Assembly (NCBI GenBank): GCA_023079485.1
Contig: CM041083.1
Span: 141,063,052-141,127,051, forward strand
Direction of reading: 5' to 3'
From: Archilochus colubris
Taxonomy: Eukaryota; Chordata; Aves; Apodiformes; Trochilidae
DNA: 64,000 bases
The notes under the pieces are model-generated. The model was given only the letters and a program-made list of their open reading frames with translations. It was not told where the DNA came from and searched no databases. Of this stretch, positions 13,301 through 23,960 are shown one piece after another (position 1 is the stretch's first letter; each line of letters begins with the position of its first letter). The position numbers and the translations under genes were made by a program.

Positions 13301-15770
13301 ACAGCTTGGTGAGACTGGCAACAGAAAGATGTGTGAGTGGGAACTGTGAGCCAGTGCTTATCCATCAGGTCAGCTAAATCTGCATGTTGGATGTCTTATC
13401 GACATTGCACTTTCAGACAGTGCTTCATTTCGAGGTGCTACCTCATTCCACCTCCACATTTAAAGATGAGGAGAAACCTTTTCCAGCACTCCCCCTCAGC
13501 ACTGCCAACTGCTCCCAGCTCAGCTCTGCTGCCACGAATCCCCCGCACATCCAGCCTTCCCCACCTCTGTATACAATTTCACCATCTCATTTTCTCATTG
13601 GAAATACTTTGTACTGTAATGTGAGTTGATGGCAAGCAAGCAAGCAAACGAGCAAGGACGCTTCATGTCTTACAATCAAATCCATTTGATTTGGGCAGTT
13701 TTGTATCTTCTGCCCATCCAGCTGGACTAAGTGTGCCTTTGGAACAAAACCTCCTACAGCTATATTCTCTTCTCCAATCCATGACTTGCTTTGTAGGGGT
13801 CAAAAGAGGCAAAAAGGGACAGAAACACTTCATTTGTCTATTTCTGCTGCTTGCTGGTGAAAAACATCCAAAATCAGTGCAAAGCTTTAGTCAAAGGGAA
13901 CTTTTGTTTTGCTGGTGCCAAAGCCAGCCAAGCAGAGCAGAGCCAAGCAGGAATGCTAAGAGGTGAAGTGAAATCATGCTAGTCAATGAGGCAGAGCCTG
14001 CTCTGCAGGCAGCAGTTCCTTTGAATTTAGGGTTATACCTTGGTCAGCACATTGAACTCCCACTGTGGGCCCTGGGATGCCAAGAACGAGGTCAAAGAGG
14101 TGCAACATTATTAATGTTGTGTTTTAAGAACAAACCATTGTACATTCTGCCTAAGTGTGTTTTCATTCTTTTGCAAACCCCATGCTCACTTTTACTGAGT
14201 GCTGGGTATTTGCTGGACTGGTTCTGTTGTTCTGCTAACCATTACCTCTTCGTAATGCAGTTAGTATTTCATCAACCACGAGTAAACCTTACAGAGAATA
14301 GGTCACAAGGAAATAGAGCTTCAAGACAAAAAGAAAAATAGATTTACAGAGAAAAGGTCAATTTAATAAAGATTATTTTTTCTAGGGTAGTTGAATCTAC
14401 ATTTATTCCCAATTTTGCAAAACAAAAATGAAGTATTGAGTCATTACAAGGGCCAGACAACTGGCAGAACTATATTGGGTTGAACTCAATTCATACTGCA
14501 GTAAATGCACAAAGGTAGTCCAGTTAATACAGAAGCAATTAGGTTAACAGCTTATTTTCCTTCCCATCCCCCTTTTTTTTTTGTTGCAATGCATAGATTT
14601 TTTTCCTACAGGAATATCTGTGCTTATATAATTCTTTACAATCTTATTGATGGCTGCAAATTTGTTAAAGACACTCTAAACCCTTCCAATCAAATATACT
14701 CAGTGTACATTCCAGGGAACAATTACTGCCCTCAGTGGTATTATGACACAAACCTTTTCAATCTCATTTCTGTAATGTTTGAAAACAGCAGCCCAGCCTT
14801 AGCAAAGAGAGTGTTAAAAGGCTTGGCCCAATGCTGCTACACTTCTTAGTTATTATCTCAGTCTGTTCTCTGGAAACCAAATCTTTCAACAGCTGTATCT
14901 TCACTGAGTGTTATTAGCAGAAAGCTGTTTTCCTTTTTCCATGCTGGGAAATTCAAAGAGGCACTAATACCAAACATATTAGACACTTGTTTCTCCACAG
15001 TCTTTGTGTTATTGATACAATGCATTGAGAGTTACATGATTTAACCACTGCTAACTCACCTTACATCTTTTTCAGACACTTCCCTCTCTGCTAAGGACAG
15101 AAGTAATAGAAAACTAAGAGACAGATTAGAGGAAAACTGAAAGGTAAAACAACCTTGACATGTTACTCCTGTTAGTAAAGTAGCATGAATGCTGTGGAAG
15201 ACAAAGCTCTTTCCATCTGCCCACCACTGAGTTGGCAACTTGGAACCTGCTGCTCATCCTGGTCACTGATGTAAAAACCAGGGGCAATAGTTTTTAAAAA
15301 AAGTAATAAAATCTTTTGTCAGTAGCAAAATTAAGCAGCCCTGGCCTACTGCAGATCTGTCTTTCAAAGGTCATGTCCCATCTGGATTAGTGTTTGATAA
15401 GAGGTGAACTGACATCACAGCCTTTACCACCATGGGGGCAATTAATTCATAATTCTCTCCTCTACCCACTTCTGAATTTTCATGTAACTTGAAAGAACTG
15501 CACACCTTTGAAGTCTCTACCTCCCTGCTGAATTCCCCTGAAATCGGTCAACATGTTCAAAAAATGGAAAGGGGAACAGAGAAAGACATAGATAAACATC
15601 ATGGCTTTATAAGTCTGACTCCTCTGGGATATCCAACTAGAAACAGAAGTTAAAAGCAGGCAAATACTTGCAAATGCATGACTGAAACTTAAAGGCAAAT
15701 AAAAAAGGGGTATTATGAAACAAGTTTGCATTCAAATAGTAAAAACAAGGCTGCATTTACAATCAAGTAA
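10322..15770. other. Presumed TMEM255B intron(s), no exon recognised
   Basis: In the family, exons coding the second half of the four-helix core (with CCAIVDGVFAA, NTCYCCDLY and the last helix) belong between exon 3 and the tail exon. I searched the minus strand by eye for these and found none. A short GCAA repeat occurs at 13633-13655. The rest is unremarkable AT-rich sequence. Confidence 0.45.
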
Positions 15771-15880
15771 ACAGAATCACAGAACCACAGAATGGAAGGG
15801 GTTGGAAAGGGCCCCCAGATATCATCTACTCCAACCTCTCTGGTAAGGCAGGTTGACCTAGAGCAGGTTGCACAGGAAAT
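15771..15880 (-). mobile_element. CR1 LINE 3'-end scrap
   Basis: About 110 bases starting ACAGAATCACAGAACCACAG, then reversed CR1 3' UTR (GGTTGGAAAGGGC, CTCCAACCTCT). The GGTTGACCTAGAGCAGGTTG block marks a different CR1 subfamily from the neighbouring copies. Confidence 0.85.
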
Positions 15881-16747
15881 CACAACAGACTACTTGTAAG
15901 TAAAGAAATTACTTATTAGCAAAACACAAGATAAATCCTCTGAACTTAACAGCCCTCTTTATACCAATGAAGACTCTACATTATTAAATTAATCATCCTT
16001 CATGATGCTTGATTATAACCAGACTACTGTAAAGTGCACACTTAATATGTTGCTGGTCAACCAAGACATAGCTATTTTTTGCCAAGAGCCAGGGAAGTTT
16101 AAGACTTCCCACCTATCCAGTCCTATGCACCTTCCTTCACCCAGATGCCTCAAGGACTTTTATGATTTCCTCACATAAATAAAAGCAAGAGGTTTGCAAA
16201 GCCAAGCTACATTTAAAAACAAGCCACACAGTGTCATCAGACACTTACTTAGCCAGAGAATCAGGACAGCAAAAGCTCTGGGGGTTTCATCTTCCTTTTT
16301 TTATTATTTTTTTCATTATTATTTCTTCACACACATGATTTCATGAAAATGTTCCTGACTTAAACTTCTTGTGTAGTTGTGTAGCATGATATCAACTGTT
16401 ATGGTTAAGGTGATCATGTGGCTCGTTGCTGCCTTGTCATGACCCATGCACTTTGTCTTTTCCCCAGCTACATGACCCTGGCCAAGTTCTGGCTCATCTG
16501 GTCCTGTCCTGAGTCTATTCAACTCATTAAACCAGCAGAAAAGAAATTCAGTAAAAATAAATCATGATCTCAGAAGTGAAACCATCCCTGGCCAACCCTT
16601 GCTTCTCTGAAACTTTTCAGAAAAGGTGAAATAAATTATTAACATTTTGAGGCAGACTCATGTTTTATGTCAACTGGAAATCCCTCCTTTTTCTGATTTA
16701 AGACATCCTAAGACGCAAAAATTAGAACAAAATGTAACATTGCTTAC
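15881..16747. other. Presumed TMEM255B intron, 3' of exon 3
   Basis: AT-rich sequence without recognisable repeat or exon. It follows exon 3 in the direction of minus-strand transcription. Confidence 0.5.
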
Positions 16748-16810
16748 CATTTGTCTTCTGTTCTCTACAAGGTAGATTCCAACAATCCCTAGGAAAGATC
16801 CAAAGCCAAG
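16748..16810 (-). CDS. TMEM255B: TMEM255B exon 3 (second membrane segment)
   Basis: A 63-base exon, 21 codons, phase 0 at both ends. The acceptor is TTTGCTTTAG and the donor is ATG|GTAAGC. It codes for LGFGSFLGIVGIYLVENRRQ followed by Met, about residues 67-87 of the protein. The known family sequence after exon 2 (LGFGSFLGIIGINLVENRRQM in human TMEM255B) is matched at nearly every position. It provides most of the second transmembrane segment, ending in the basic NRRQM at the membrane boundary. The exon joins exon 2 without a frame change. A solo LTR begins only about 190 bases upstream in the intron. Confidence 0.92.
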
Positions 16811-17002
16811 CTAAAGCAAAGAACAAAAACCAGGAGAGACATATGAGATCAGCTTATTTGATCACCATACCACAGCATTAAAGCAATATCCGAAAAGATG
16901 CATGACACAGATGAGCATACAGGCAAAATGGTGTGGGTCAGGGGAAAAGGTGGAAGTAATCAGTGGACATAAATCATACAATGTCAATGGGGAATGACCA
17001 GA
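16811..17002. other. TMEM255B: TMEM255B intron 2, segment next to exon 3
   Basis: Short stretch holding the exon 3 acceptor tract and presumably the branch point. It ends at the CCAGA target-site duplication of the adjacent solo LTR. Confidence 0.7.
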
Positions 17003-17812
17003 TGTCCTGGTTTGGGCCAGGATAAAGGTGATTTTCTGTCTTGTACTTTTGCTTTCAGCTAAGTCTCTTCTAAGTAGTTGCACTTGCTGAAATTAACAGC
17101 AAGTTTCTCAGACAGTGTCTGCTTCTAGGACTGATAACACTCAGTGTTTATAATTACAGCCAGAGACTGGGATGCAGAGCCGAGGACACTGCTCAGCTCT
17201 GAGGAACATTTTACCCTCCAGAAGGAATAAAGAGGTCCCACCTTCAGCCCTCCTTTGGGAAGGAACCAACAAGATAGATGCCAGAATTGACCAAACAGAG
17301 TAGTCCATCCCATACACGTCATACTCAGTATAAATTTGAGGGATCACAAGGGTCAAGCCAGCTTCCAGCTGCCTGCCCTTCCTGCCTTTCCTGCTTCCCC
17401 TTCTTCGTCCATTCCCTGTTTTGCTTCAGCATCCTGGGAGGATTCCATCAATTCTTCTGCCTGTGATCCTGATCCGTGCCAGCCCATATCTGTGTGTTCC
17501 TGCCTCCAGCTCCCGATTGCTGCCGACTCCAGGAGTCCAGCCTGGACTTTCCCAGGGCTGCCCTGCAACCTCAGTGGTGACATGAGAGTTACTGGGGGAA
17601 AAGGGGGGAAGGAACGTGGGATGTATGTTTGTATATATTTAGTAATCTTTCCTATTTATCATTACTGTTTCATTAAAGATGTGTAGTCTGGTTTCCAACC
17701 CATAAGTCTCTCTCCCTTATTCTCTCTCCTTTCTTTATCAGGGAGGGGAGGGGGATTAATAGAGAGCATCTCTCATTTGGTTTAATTGCTGGACCAGTGT
17801 TAAACCATGACA
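17003..17812 (+). mobile_element. Solo ERV LTR with 5-bp target-site duplication
   Basis: Begins TGTCCTGGTTTGG and ends GTTAAACCATGACA, so it has the canonical TG...CA ends. CCAGA occurs immediately before (16998-17002) and after (17813-17817), a 5-bp target-site duplication. Inside, in order, are a TATA box (TATAAA at 17329-17334) and a polyadenylation signal (ATTAAA at 17672-17677), the U3-R-U5 layout expected of an LTR. A close relative at 57667-58457 is followed by a primer-binding site, which confirms the identity. No internal retroviral sequence flanks this copy, so it is a recombination-derived solo LTR. It lies in TMEM255B intron 2, antisense to the gene. Confidence 0.93.
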
Positions 17813-20267
17813 CCAGAAATGCAGCTTTTTGGTATTTCAGAGCAAAACTTGTCATGTAGTAAACAGAAGCCTGTATAAACATATGCTTCTATAACCTGTT
17901 CATTGTTACCATAGTTATATCATTTTACACACTATAAAGCAAAAATCAAGTGAAATAAGAGAAATAAAACCAACTTACATTTAGCTCATACATCATTATT
18001 CTGGAAAACTGCAACTTTTTAGGCAGCTGCAGACAAACATTTTTCCTCAAAAAAATTGAGGTGTTGCTGTCACACAAGTCATGCAAGTTCAAATACTTAG
18101 GGTTGGGTTTGTTTGATTGTAATGACTAAACACTATCACACATCCCAGAAGAAGTCCTTGCTAAAATGCCAGAGGGACAGCTATTTTCAACATGGGGCAG
18201 CTGCAGCATCAACAGCCACAGGAGAGAGAGGAGGAAGGGACACTGGAGTTAGCTGGCCTCACTCTTCCCACCAGAAACAGCTTCAAGACCAGACTAGCAG
18301 GAAACTACTCCTCCTTATGATGGGCCCATGAAGGTTTGGAGAGGTAGAAACTCCTTGGATTTGTGGTTAACTCAAGGTAAAACACCAACAGGTGATATCA
18401 ACCTTTCATCAGACCTTCCTGGTGTCTTGGACTCCCACTGGGTTCATGGAAAAAAGGGGTCTCCATGGTGCCACACACCTGAGATGTAGCTGGCCACAGA
18501 CTGAGAAGCAGCAAGAGTTAGAGTGCAGGTGTCAGCAAGCTCTTTCCACAGAGCTCCTTGCCTTGCCTGGCCACATGCTGCCCTGAAGTCACCTCAGTCT
18601 CAATCCCTCATCACTTCCACACTCCTTGCCCCTCCTCTTCAGCAGGGCTGAGACTCCTGCCTCCTGCCCAGGCACACCCCCAGCCACCCCCTTGTCTCCC
18701 ACCCAACCCACCCCATGGACAGGGCATGACATTCCTGCTAAGGAATCTGAGCTCTTTTTTGGAACAAGGCCTCTGAACCTGATTCAGAGCCCCTCCTCCA
18801 AGCACAAGTTGAATTTTCAAAGACTTGGCATCCCAGGCAAGGGCTTGAGCAATGGCCTTGAACTCCTTGCTGCTACGCACAACTGCTCACAGCAGAATGG
18901 AAATCTCCTGCAAGTGCTTTACTCGCTTGGTAACACAACAGGAATCCATCACTCCCTCTCAAGGAAGCAAATGTAGAAAAAGGAGATTTGCTATAGACTG
19001 TTTGGGGAAGATTTATGTGGAAGGGAGGCACAAGGACTAAAAGCAGAGACTTTGGAAAAGAAAAAGCCTGCAAGTGCATCCATGCTGACAGCTGAATGGG
19101 AGAGAGACTTGGAACTGCGAGCAAGGACACTTTGTTCAAGGGACAGAAACTTTGTAAATTAAGATAACTACATCAAAATGACACCTGGTTCCAAGCCCCA
19201 TTTTTCATCCCAACAGGACCAATGCATAAAGCCCCATTTATGGCTGATGCAGGGGAAGAGAGCAGAGTAATATTATCCATGTAAAGGAAAAATGAGCAAA
19301 TAAGGAACAACAGCAATTAAATCAGGAAGAGCAGAACCACAGACAGAGATCATGATACAAGCCACATCATTGCTGAGATTGCTTTAGGGTCATATATAAT
19401 TTTTTTGTCTGGACAATAGGTTATTTAGGTTGGGAACTCTGGGAGTTTAGGTCTGTATGGTGACAGGGACAATTGGACCCTGTAGACTCCTGGTTGACAG
19501 ATTATGAAAATAGCAAAAGAAAGCATGGAGTATTGACATAAAATAGGTAAGTTGAAAAAATATTTATAAGGAAGTGAGGCTGAAGAAGTTCCAGCTCTGG
19601 CTTTGCATCCCATTCCACAAAGACAGCCTTAAACCCAAACTGATGGGTAACAGCAACCCTCTAAATGCAGGGACCTTCCAAAGTGTATAAGTCATTTACA
19701 TACAGAAATGTAATTATGTTAAGTGATTTTGGATGCATAAATACAGATAATATCTACCACTATAAATATGTCTCTAGAACCAAGCCTTTTCCAATAAAAT
19801 TACAAATACTACTTATGGAGACAAATTAAAGCACCTATCTCTTCTTGAAACCCATGGGAACTAAACAGAAGCTCAAATTACATTACAGATCAAGCCCTAA
19901 GACCCTGAAAATACTTCCAGGTACAATTAAATCTATGCAAGTTGATAGTCTTATCCACATTTGTAGATGTTTACAAGATATGGGTTAATTCTGCAGGTTT
20001 TTAAAGACCAAAATCCCTTACCTATTCAGATCTCTACCAACTTTGAAGTTAATACTTTGATACTGAACTCTATAAGAACTAGACCTTATTTTTAATTGTA
20101 ATTAACACTTTCTGTCCTCATAGACTTTCTCTTCTTTGAGCCTAACAATTAAAAATCTAGCATCAAATTCCCTCCCCTAGCTCTACATACCTAAAAAATT
20201 GGCATCAGTGCTATATTGTTTTTCTAAGCTCCCTCTACTGTCAGAGGGGAAGACAAGCACCTTTTGA
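17813..20267. other. TMEM255B: TMEM255B intron 2, no repeat recognised
   Basis: A C-rich patch at about 18.55-18.72 kb gives chance proline-rich frames on the plus strand. I see no exon with fitting splice sites. Confidence 0.5.
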
Positions 20268-20585
20268 TGTAGCGGGAGGAGCCATTCTTGCTCCTGAAGC
20301 TCGACGAGCTGCTGGTCTCTTCCAGGACTCCAGCCACCACACAGCGCTTCCAGGGTAGAAGTGTAATGGGAAGAGCCATTCTTGCTCCAGAGGCTCAACG
20401 AGCTGCTGGCCTCTCCATGCCTCACACCAGAGTGAGCTGAGGTCTCTTCTGTGGGTGTGTGTCCCACCTTTATTGGCCCCCTGGTCTTGCTCATGCCCAA
20501 TAGGGGCCTGTCCTAATCAGGCACAGGTGAACTCACACCCACTCACTGGCAATTCGAGGCACCTGGTTTATCTTATTTCTCTACA
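20268..20585 (-). mobile_element. Short solo ERV LTR with 6-bp TSD and internal duplication
   Basis: Read on the minus strand it starts TGTAGAGAAATAAG and ends CCCGCTACA. TTTTGA flanks it on both sides (20262-20267 and 20586-20591), a 6-bp target-site duplication. It carries AATAAA (reversed at 20469-20474) in the block GGGGGCCAATAAAGGTGGGA, which is also present in the opposite-strand copy at 21665. The 3' part is duplicated in tandem with a 94-base period: the ends at 20268 and 20362 both read TGTA..GGGA.GAGCCATTCTTGCTCC. Without the duplication it would be about 224 bases, close to the 213 of its partner. Confidence 0.88.
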
Positions 20586-21664
20586 TTTTGAAGGTTATTC
20601 AGGTGGTTCTAAAAGAAATTCACACTGTGCCCACTGGCAGAGGAGAGGCCATCCCATAGCAAGGCTTCCACGACTGGTGATGAGGCACAAAGGGCAGTGC
20701 AGCAATTTGGCTCTTGCAAAATGTTTGGGATATCTATAGGATTAATGAAGTTTACACTGACAATTACGCATCACTCTTTCTCAGTGACTTCAATGATCCA
20801 TCACATGTACACAAAAAGAATTCTGAATTTTAATAAAGTTATCTAGCTACAACTATCTTTTGAGAGGAAAAATTATTAACAAAAAGCTCTGTTTTCAGAG
20901 TGTTCAAAAAATTCTAGCTATTCTACGTGGGTATTAATGACTTCCAGATTTAAAAAAAAAATAAAATCAAATAGATGATGTTTCTCAGATGAGTCAATAG
21001 ACATTGTGTTATTTCTAGAAGAAACTGGATGCTGAAATAAAATGGTCTGTGTACATAGGTTTATTGCTTAATACACTTGTTAAAGACAGTAGTTTTAGAA
21101 TGGAACTTCTTTCAGTGGAATGAATGGTCTTCTAAAATATTTGAATTCAAATTGCAGAAGAAGGAGAAACCTTTATCAGCATTAATCTATCTATTTTAGC
21201 TTAACAAAAGGAAAATTCATTATTTTAAGGTTTTATTCTTGGAACTACTTTTTGTTCTATTTTTAAAACACCACTCTTTATAGATCACTGTCCCAAAATT
21301 ATGTTTCCTGAAGACCTGATCTCAGCATGACAGTAAGAGGTAAGAGGGCTTGCTTAGGAGGAACAGTTCTAGCTCACAAATTATTAATGTCAATGCAAAA
21401 TGTATTCACAGTACTAAAAAGATAGATAGATATCCTTCTTCTCTGGGCATTTCATTCCACAGAGAACAAGAAATAATGATTCCTTACAACCACATTTTGA
21501 CTGTGGTGGAGCCACAGACCCAAGCAGGTTTCTTAATTGTTATGTACAAGAGTTTCTTTCTTCACCTTGAACCCTCTGCCTCCTCCTGGCTGCCCTGGGG
21601 AGACCAAGCAAGGCAAAAAAAAACTTTTTGGATCTAGGAGTCTGCATCCTTTTGGATATGACTG
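20586..21664. other. Spacer between two inverted solo LTRs, intron 2
   Basis: About 1.08 kb of AT-rich sequence with no recognised coding or repeat content. It does not look retroviral, so the two flanking LTRs are independent insertions rather than the ends of one provirus. Their opposite orientation and different TSDs agree with this. Confidence 0.6.
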
Positions 21665-21877
21665 TGTAGAGAAACAAGACATCCAGGTGCCTCGAGTTGC
21701 CAAAGAGTGGGTGTGAGTCCACCTGTGCCTGATTAGGGCAGGCCCCCTATTACCAGGGGGCCAATAAAGGTGGGACACACAGCCACAGAGAGAGCTCGCT
21801 CTTGTGCGAGACAAGGGAGAAGCCAGCAGCTCGTGGAGCCTCAGGAGCAAGAAAGGTGAAAGCCTCTTCCTGCTACA
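21665..21877 (+). mobile_element. Short solo ERV LTR with 5-bp TSD
   Basis: Starts TGTAGAGAAACAAG and ends CTTCCTGCTACA. GACTG is repeated directly on each side (21660-21664 and 21878-21882). AATAAA lies at 21763-21768. The sequence matches the reverse complement of the LTR at 20268-20585, apart from that copy's internal 94-base duplication. It is inserted in TMEM255B intron 2, antisense to the gene. Confidence 0.9.
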
Positions 21878-22556
21878 GACTGATTTCTTCTGAGATCAGA
21901 AAAAGCCATGGGCCTTGAACTGGCAAGGACCTGACAGGACCACAGAGACACCAGAGGGTGAAACAGATGCAAGTCAAACCTCATGCCCAGTGCAGGAATG
22001 TGTTTAAGCAGTCTGCTCCCAAGGCAAAAGTAAAGCTAAGGATTTTGGAAGGGAATCCTGTACGAGAGGACTGGCAGCAAGAATGCACAAGGAGAGGTTA
22101 GGCAGGCTCCAGGGGGAAGCTTCCACAAGCTCATCCAGAGGGCTTCCCCTTTGATGAACACAGCAGAATTCCCAGCACACAGACACAAGAGGGTCTCCTT
22201 CTGCCACCAGTGTAGTAAATCTCTAAAAGCCTGCCTGCTGTCCAGTCATGTGTCTGCCTGTATCTCACAGAGGTCAGTGGGAAGTCCACCATGGGCTCTC
22301 ACAGGGGTCCCTGGGCCCAGCACACTGCTGTGCTGTGAAACCCTGATCAATCCCCCTGTGCCTCCCAGAAGCCTCCCCAGATCCCCCCCTAACTTTACAC
22401 AGCTCAAAACAAAGAGGTATTTCCCCCTGTGAAATGCAACATGGATGAATTTTTCTTTTTTCTTTTTTTTTTTTAATCAATCTGAGCTTCCCATATCCAC
22501 CTGATAATGATTTATCTGGTTGTACCAAATGATCTGAAATAGGATTCTTTACTCAC
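21878..22556. other. TMEM255B: TMEM255B intron 2, segment next to exon 2
   Basis: Contains a T-rich run near 22446-22476 (A-rich in the gene's sense) and otherwise unremarkable sequence. The exon 2 donor GTGAGT occupies 22551-22556. Confidence 0.6.
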
Positions 22557-22699
22557 AACAATGCCTGGGTAGTATCCTCCCACGGTAACATTCTCTGTTC
22601 TTGTGGTAGCTGCCAGACCTATGGTCAATATGAAAACAGACACTACCAGAAGAGACATTGTGAACCAAAGTGAAGTCTTCTTTCTTTTTGCAAATTGTC
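22557..22699 (-). CDS. TMEM255B: TMEM255B exon 2 (first membrane segment)
   Basis: A 143-base exon. The acceptor is an uninterrupted run of about 17 T followed by CCTCCCCACTCTCTGCAG, and the donor is GTT|GTGAGT. Two bases complete the glycine codon split with exon 1, then 47 codons follow (residues 20-66). The peptide runs from QFAKRKKTSLWF through a hydrophobic segment (about residues 30-49) into GLAATTRTENVTVGGYYPGI and a final Val. What is known: this matches human TMEM255B (RRKKTSLWF, AATTRTENVTVGGYYPGI). KKTSLWF separates it from the paralogue TMEM255A, which has RKRNSIYVT at this place. NVT at residue 55 is a potential N-glycosylation site in the first extracytoplasmic loop. The protein is an integral membrane protein of poorly known function. 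Confidence 0.95.
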
Positions 22700-23475
22700 C
22701 TGCAGAGAGTGGGGAGGAAAAAAAAAAAAAAAAGAGACAGCTTTTAATTGCAGTCATGGTAGACTTAATACAAAATAACAGGAGATTTTATTTTGTTAAT
22801 TTTTTTCTGTTGTTAACTCGTTCTCCCACTGTGGAAAAAAGTGGCAGAAAACAGAGGGAATTACAAACCAGTTAGCTAGAACTCAGTGTAACTTGATGCA
22901 CACACACTGGGTACATGTAAATGAGTTTTTATTAGGCTGAACTGGAAGTCAGTGATGATGATAATTATGCCTTAGGTTCAATATTTATAATTAAGTGTTG
23001 CTCACATCCGTAAGTCAGATCCCAGAGGCCTTAAACACTTACCTACATGAAGTGCCAATTCAACTCTACCTGGATAGAAGTCACAAACTTGTATCTTAAA
23101 CAAAACTAGCAGAAACTCTGCATGCTATCATGAAAAATGAATGTGCTCTTCATATTTACTAGGGCAAGAAACCAATCTACATCTCTGAAGCAAAGCTGTA
23201 AATATCATTGATCAGGTAACTATATATGGCCCTACCTTTCTTAACAGTAGCTGCCCAGTGAAATACTTTCAGTCTCACTGGGATTTGGTTTCAGGTGCTC
23301 CAAAGTGAGACAGAGCAGGCTCATCTACTGCTTTCAGCTTGCTTCATCTCATTCAACCTTGCTATGGTGGTACCATACCTGAGCTGCAACCACAGGTTAC
23401 TAACGTCAAAACCCAGGCCCATAGCACAGAATTAAGCAGACTTGTTTAAAAGCACTAATCAATACATGATAAAGG
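22700..23475. other. TMEM255B: TMEM255B intron 1, segment next to exon 2
   Basis: Holds the exon 2 polypyrimidine tract (22700-22737 in reverse). Nothing else is recognised. Confidence 0.6.
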
Positions 23476-23960
23476 CACCAACACAAGAAGGACATGGACT
23501 TGTTGGAGTGAGTCCAGAGAAGAGCCACAAAGATGATCAGAGGGCTGGAACACTTCTCCTAGGAAGCCAGGCTGAGAGTGCTGGGGTTGTTCAGCCTGGA
23601 GAAGAGAAGACCTTGGAAGACCTTGCAGTGACCTTCCAGTACCTGAAGGGGCTACAAGGAAGGTGGGGAGGGGATTTTTACATGGGCATGGAGTGATAGG
23701 ATGAGGGCTAATAGATTCAAGATTAAAGAGATTAGATTTAGATATTAGGAAGAAATACGCTCCTGTGAGGGTGATGAGACCCTGGCACAGGTTGCTGAGG
23801 GAAACTGTGGCTGCCCCCTCCCTGTAAGTGTTCAAGACCAGGTTGGATGGGGCTTTGGGAAACCTGGTCTAGTGGGAGGTGTCCCTGCCCATGGCAGAGG
23901 GGTTGGAATGAGATGATCTTTAAGGTCCCTTCCAACCCAAAGCAGCCTATAATTTTCTGA
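23476..23960 (+). mobile_element. CR1 LINE, 5'-truncated
   Basis: Contains the CR1 ORF2 C-terminal region (AGTGAGTCCAGAGAAGAGCC, CAGCCTGGAGAAGAGAAGAC) and 3' UTR (TGATCTTTAAGGTCCCTTCC), ending near 23960 without a clear octamer tail. It is the same subfamily as the minus-strand copy at 5011-5520. Both are internally broken. Confidence 0.93.

Noticed and set aside
15060..15090. 31-base minus-strand microexon-like segment with strong splice sites
   Set aside because: The acceptor (CTTCTGTCCTTAG) and donor (GTGAGT) look good, but inserted after exon 3 it would give an in-frame TAA. It matches nothing in the TMEM255B family.
17141..17356. Similar minus-strand frames in both large LTRs (also near 57919-58263)
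   Set aside because: They are reverse-strand readings of the same LTR. The similarity reflects shared repeat ancestry, not a conserved protein.
20268..21877. Two LTRs as the ends of one provirus
   Set aside because: They are in opposite orientation, have different target-site duplications, and the DNA between has no retroviral content.
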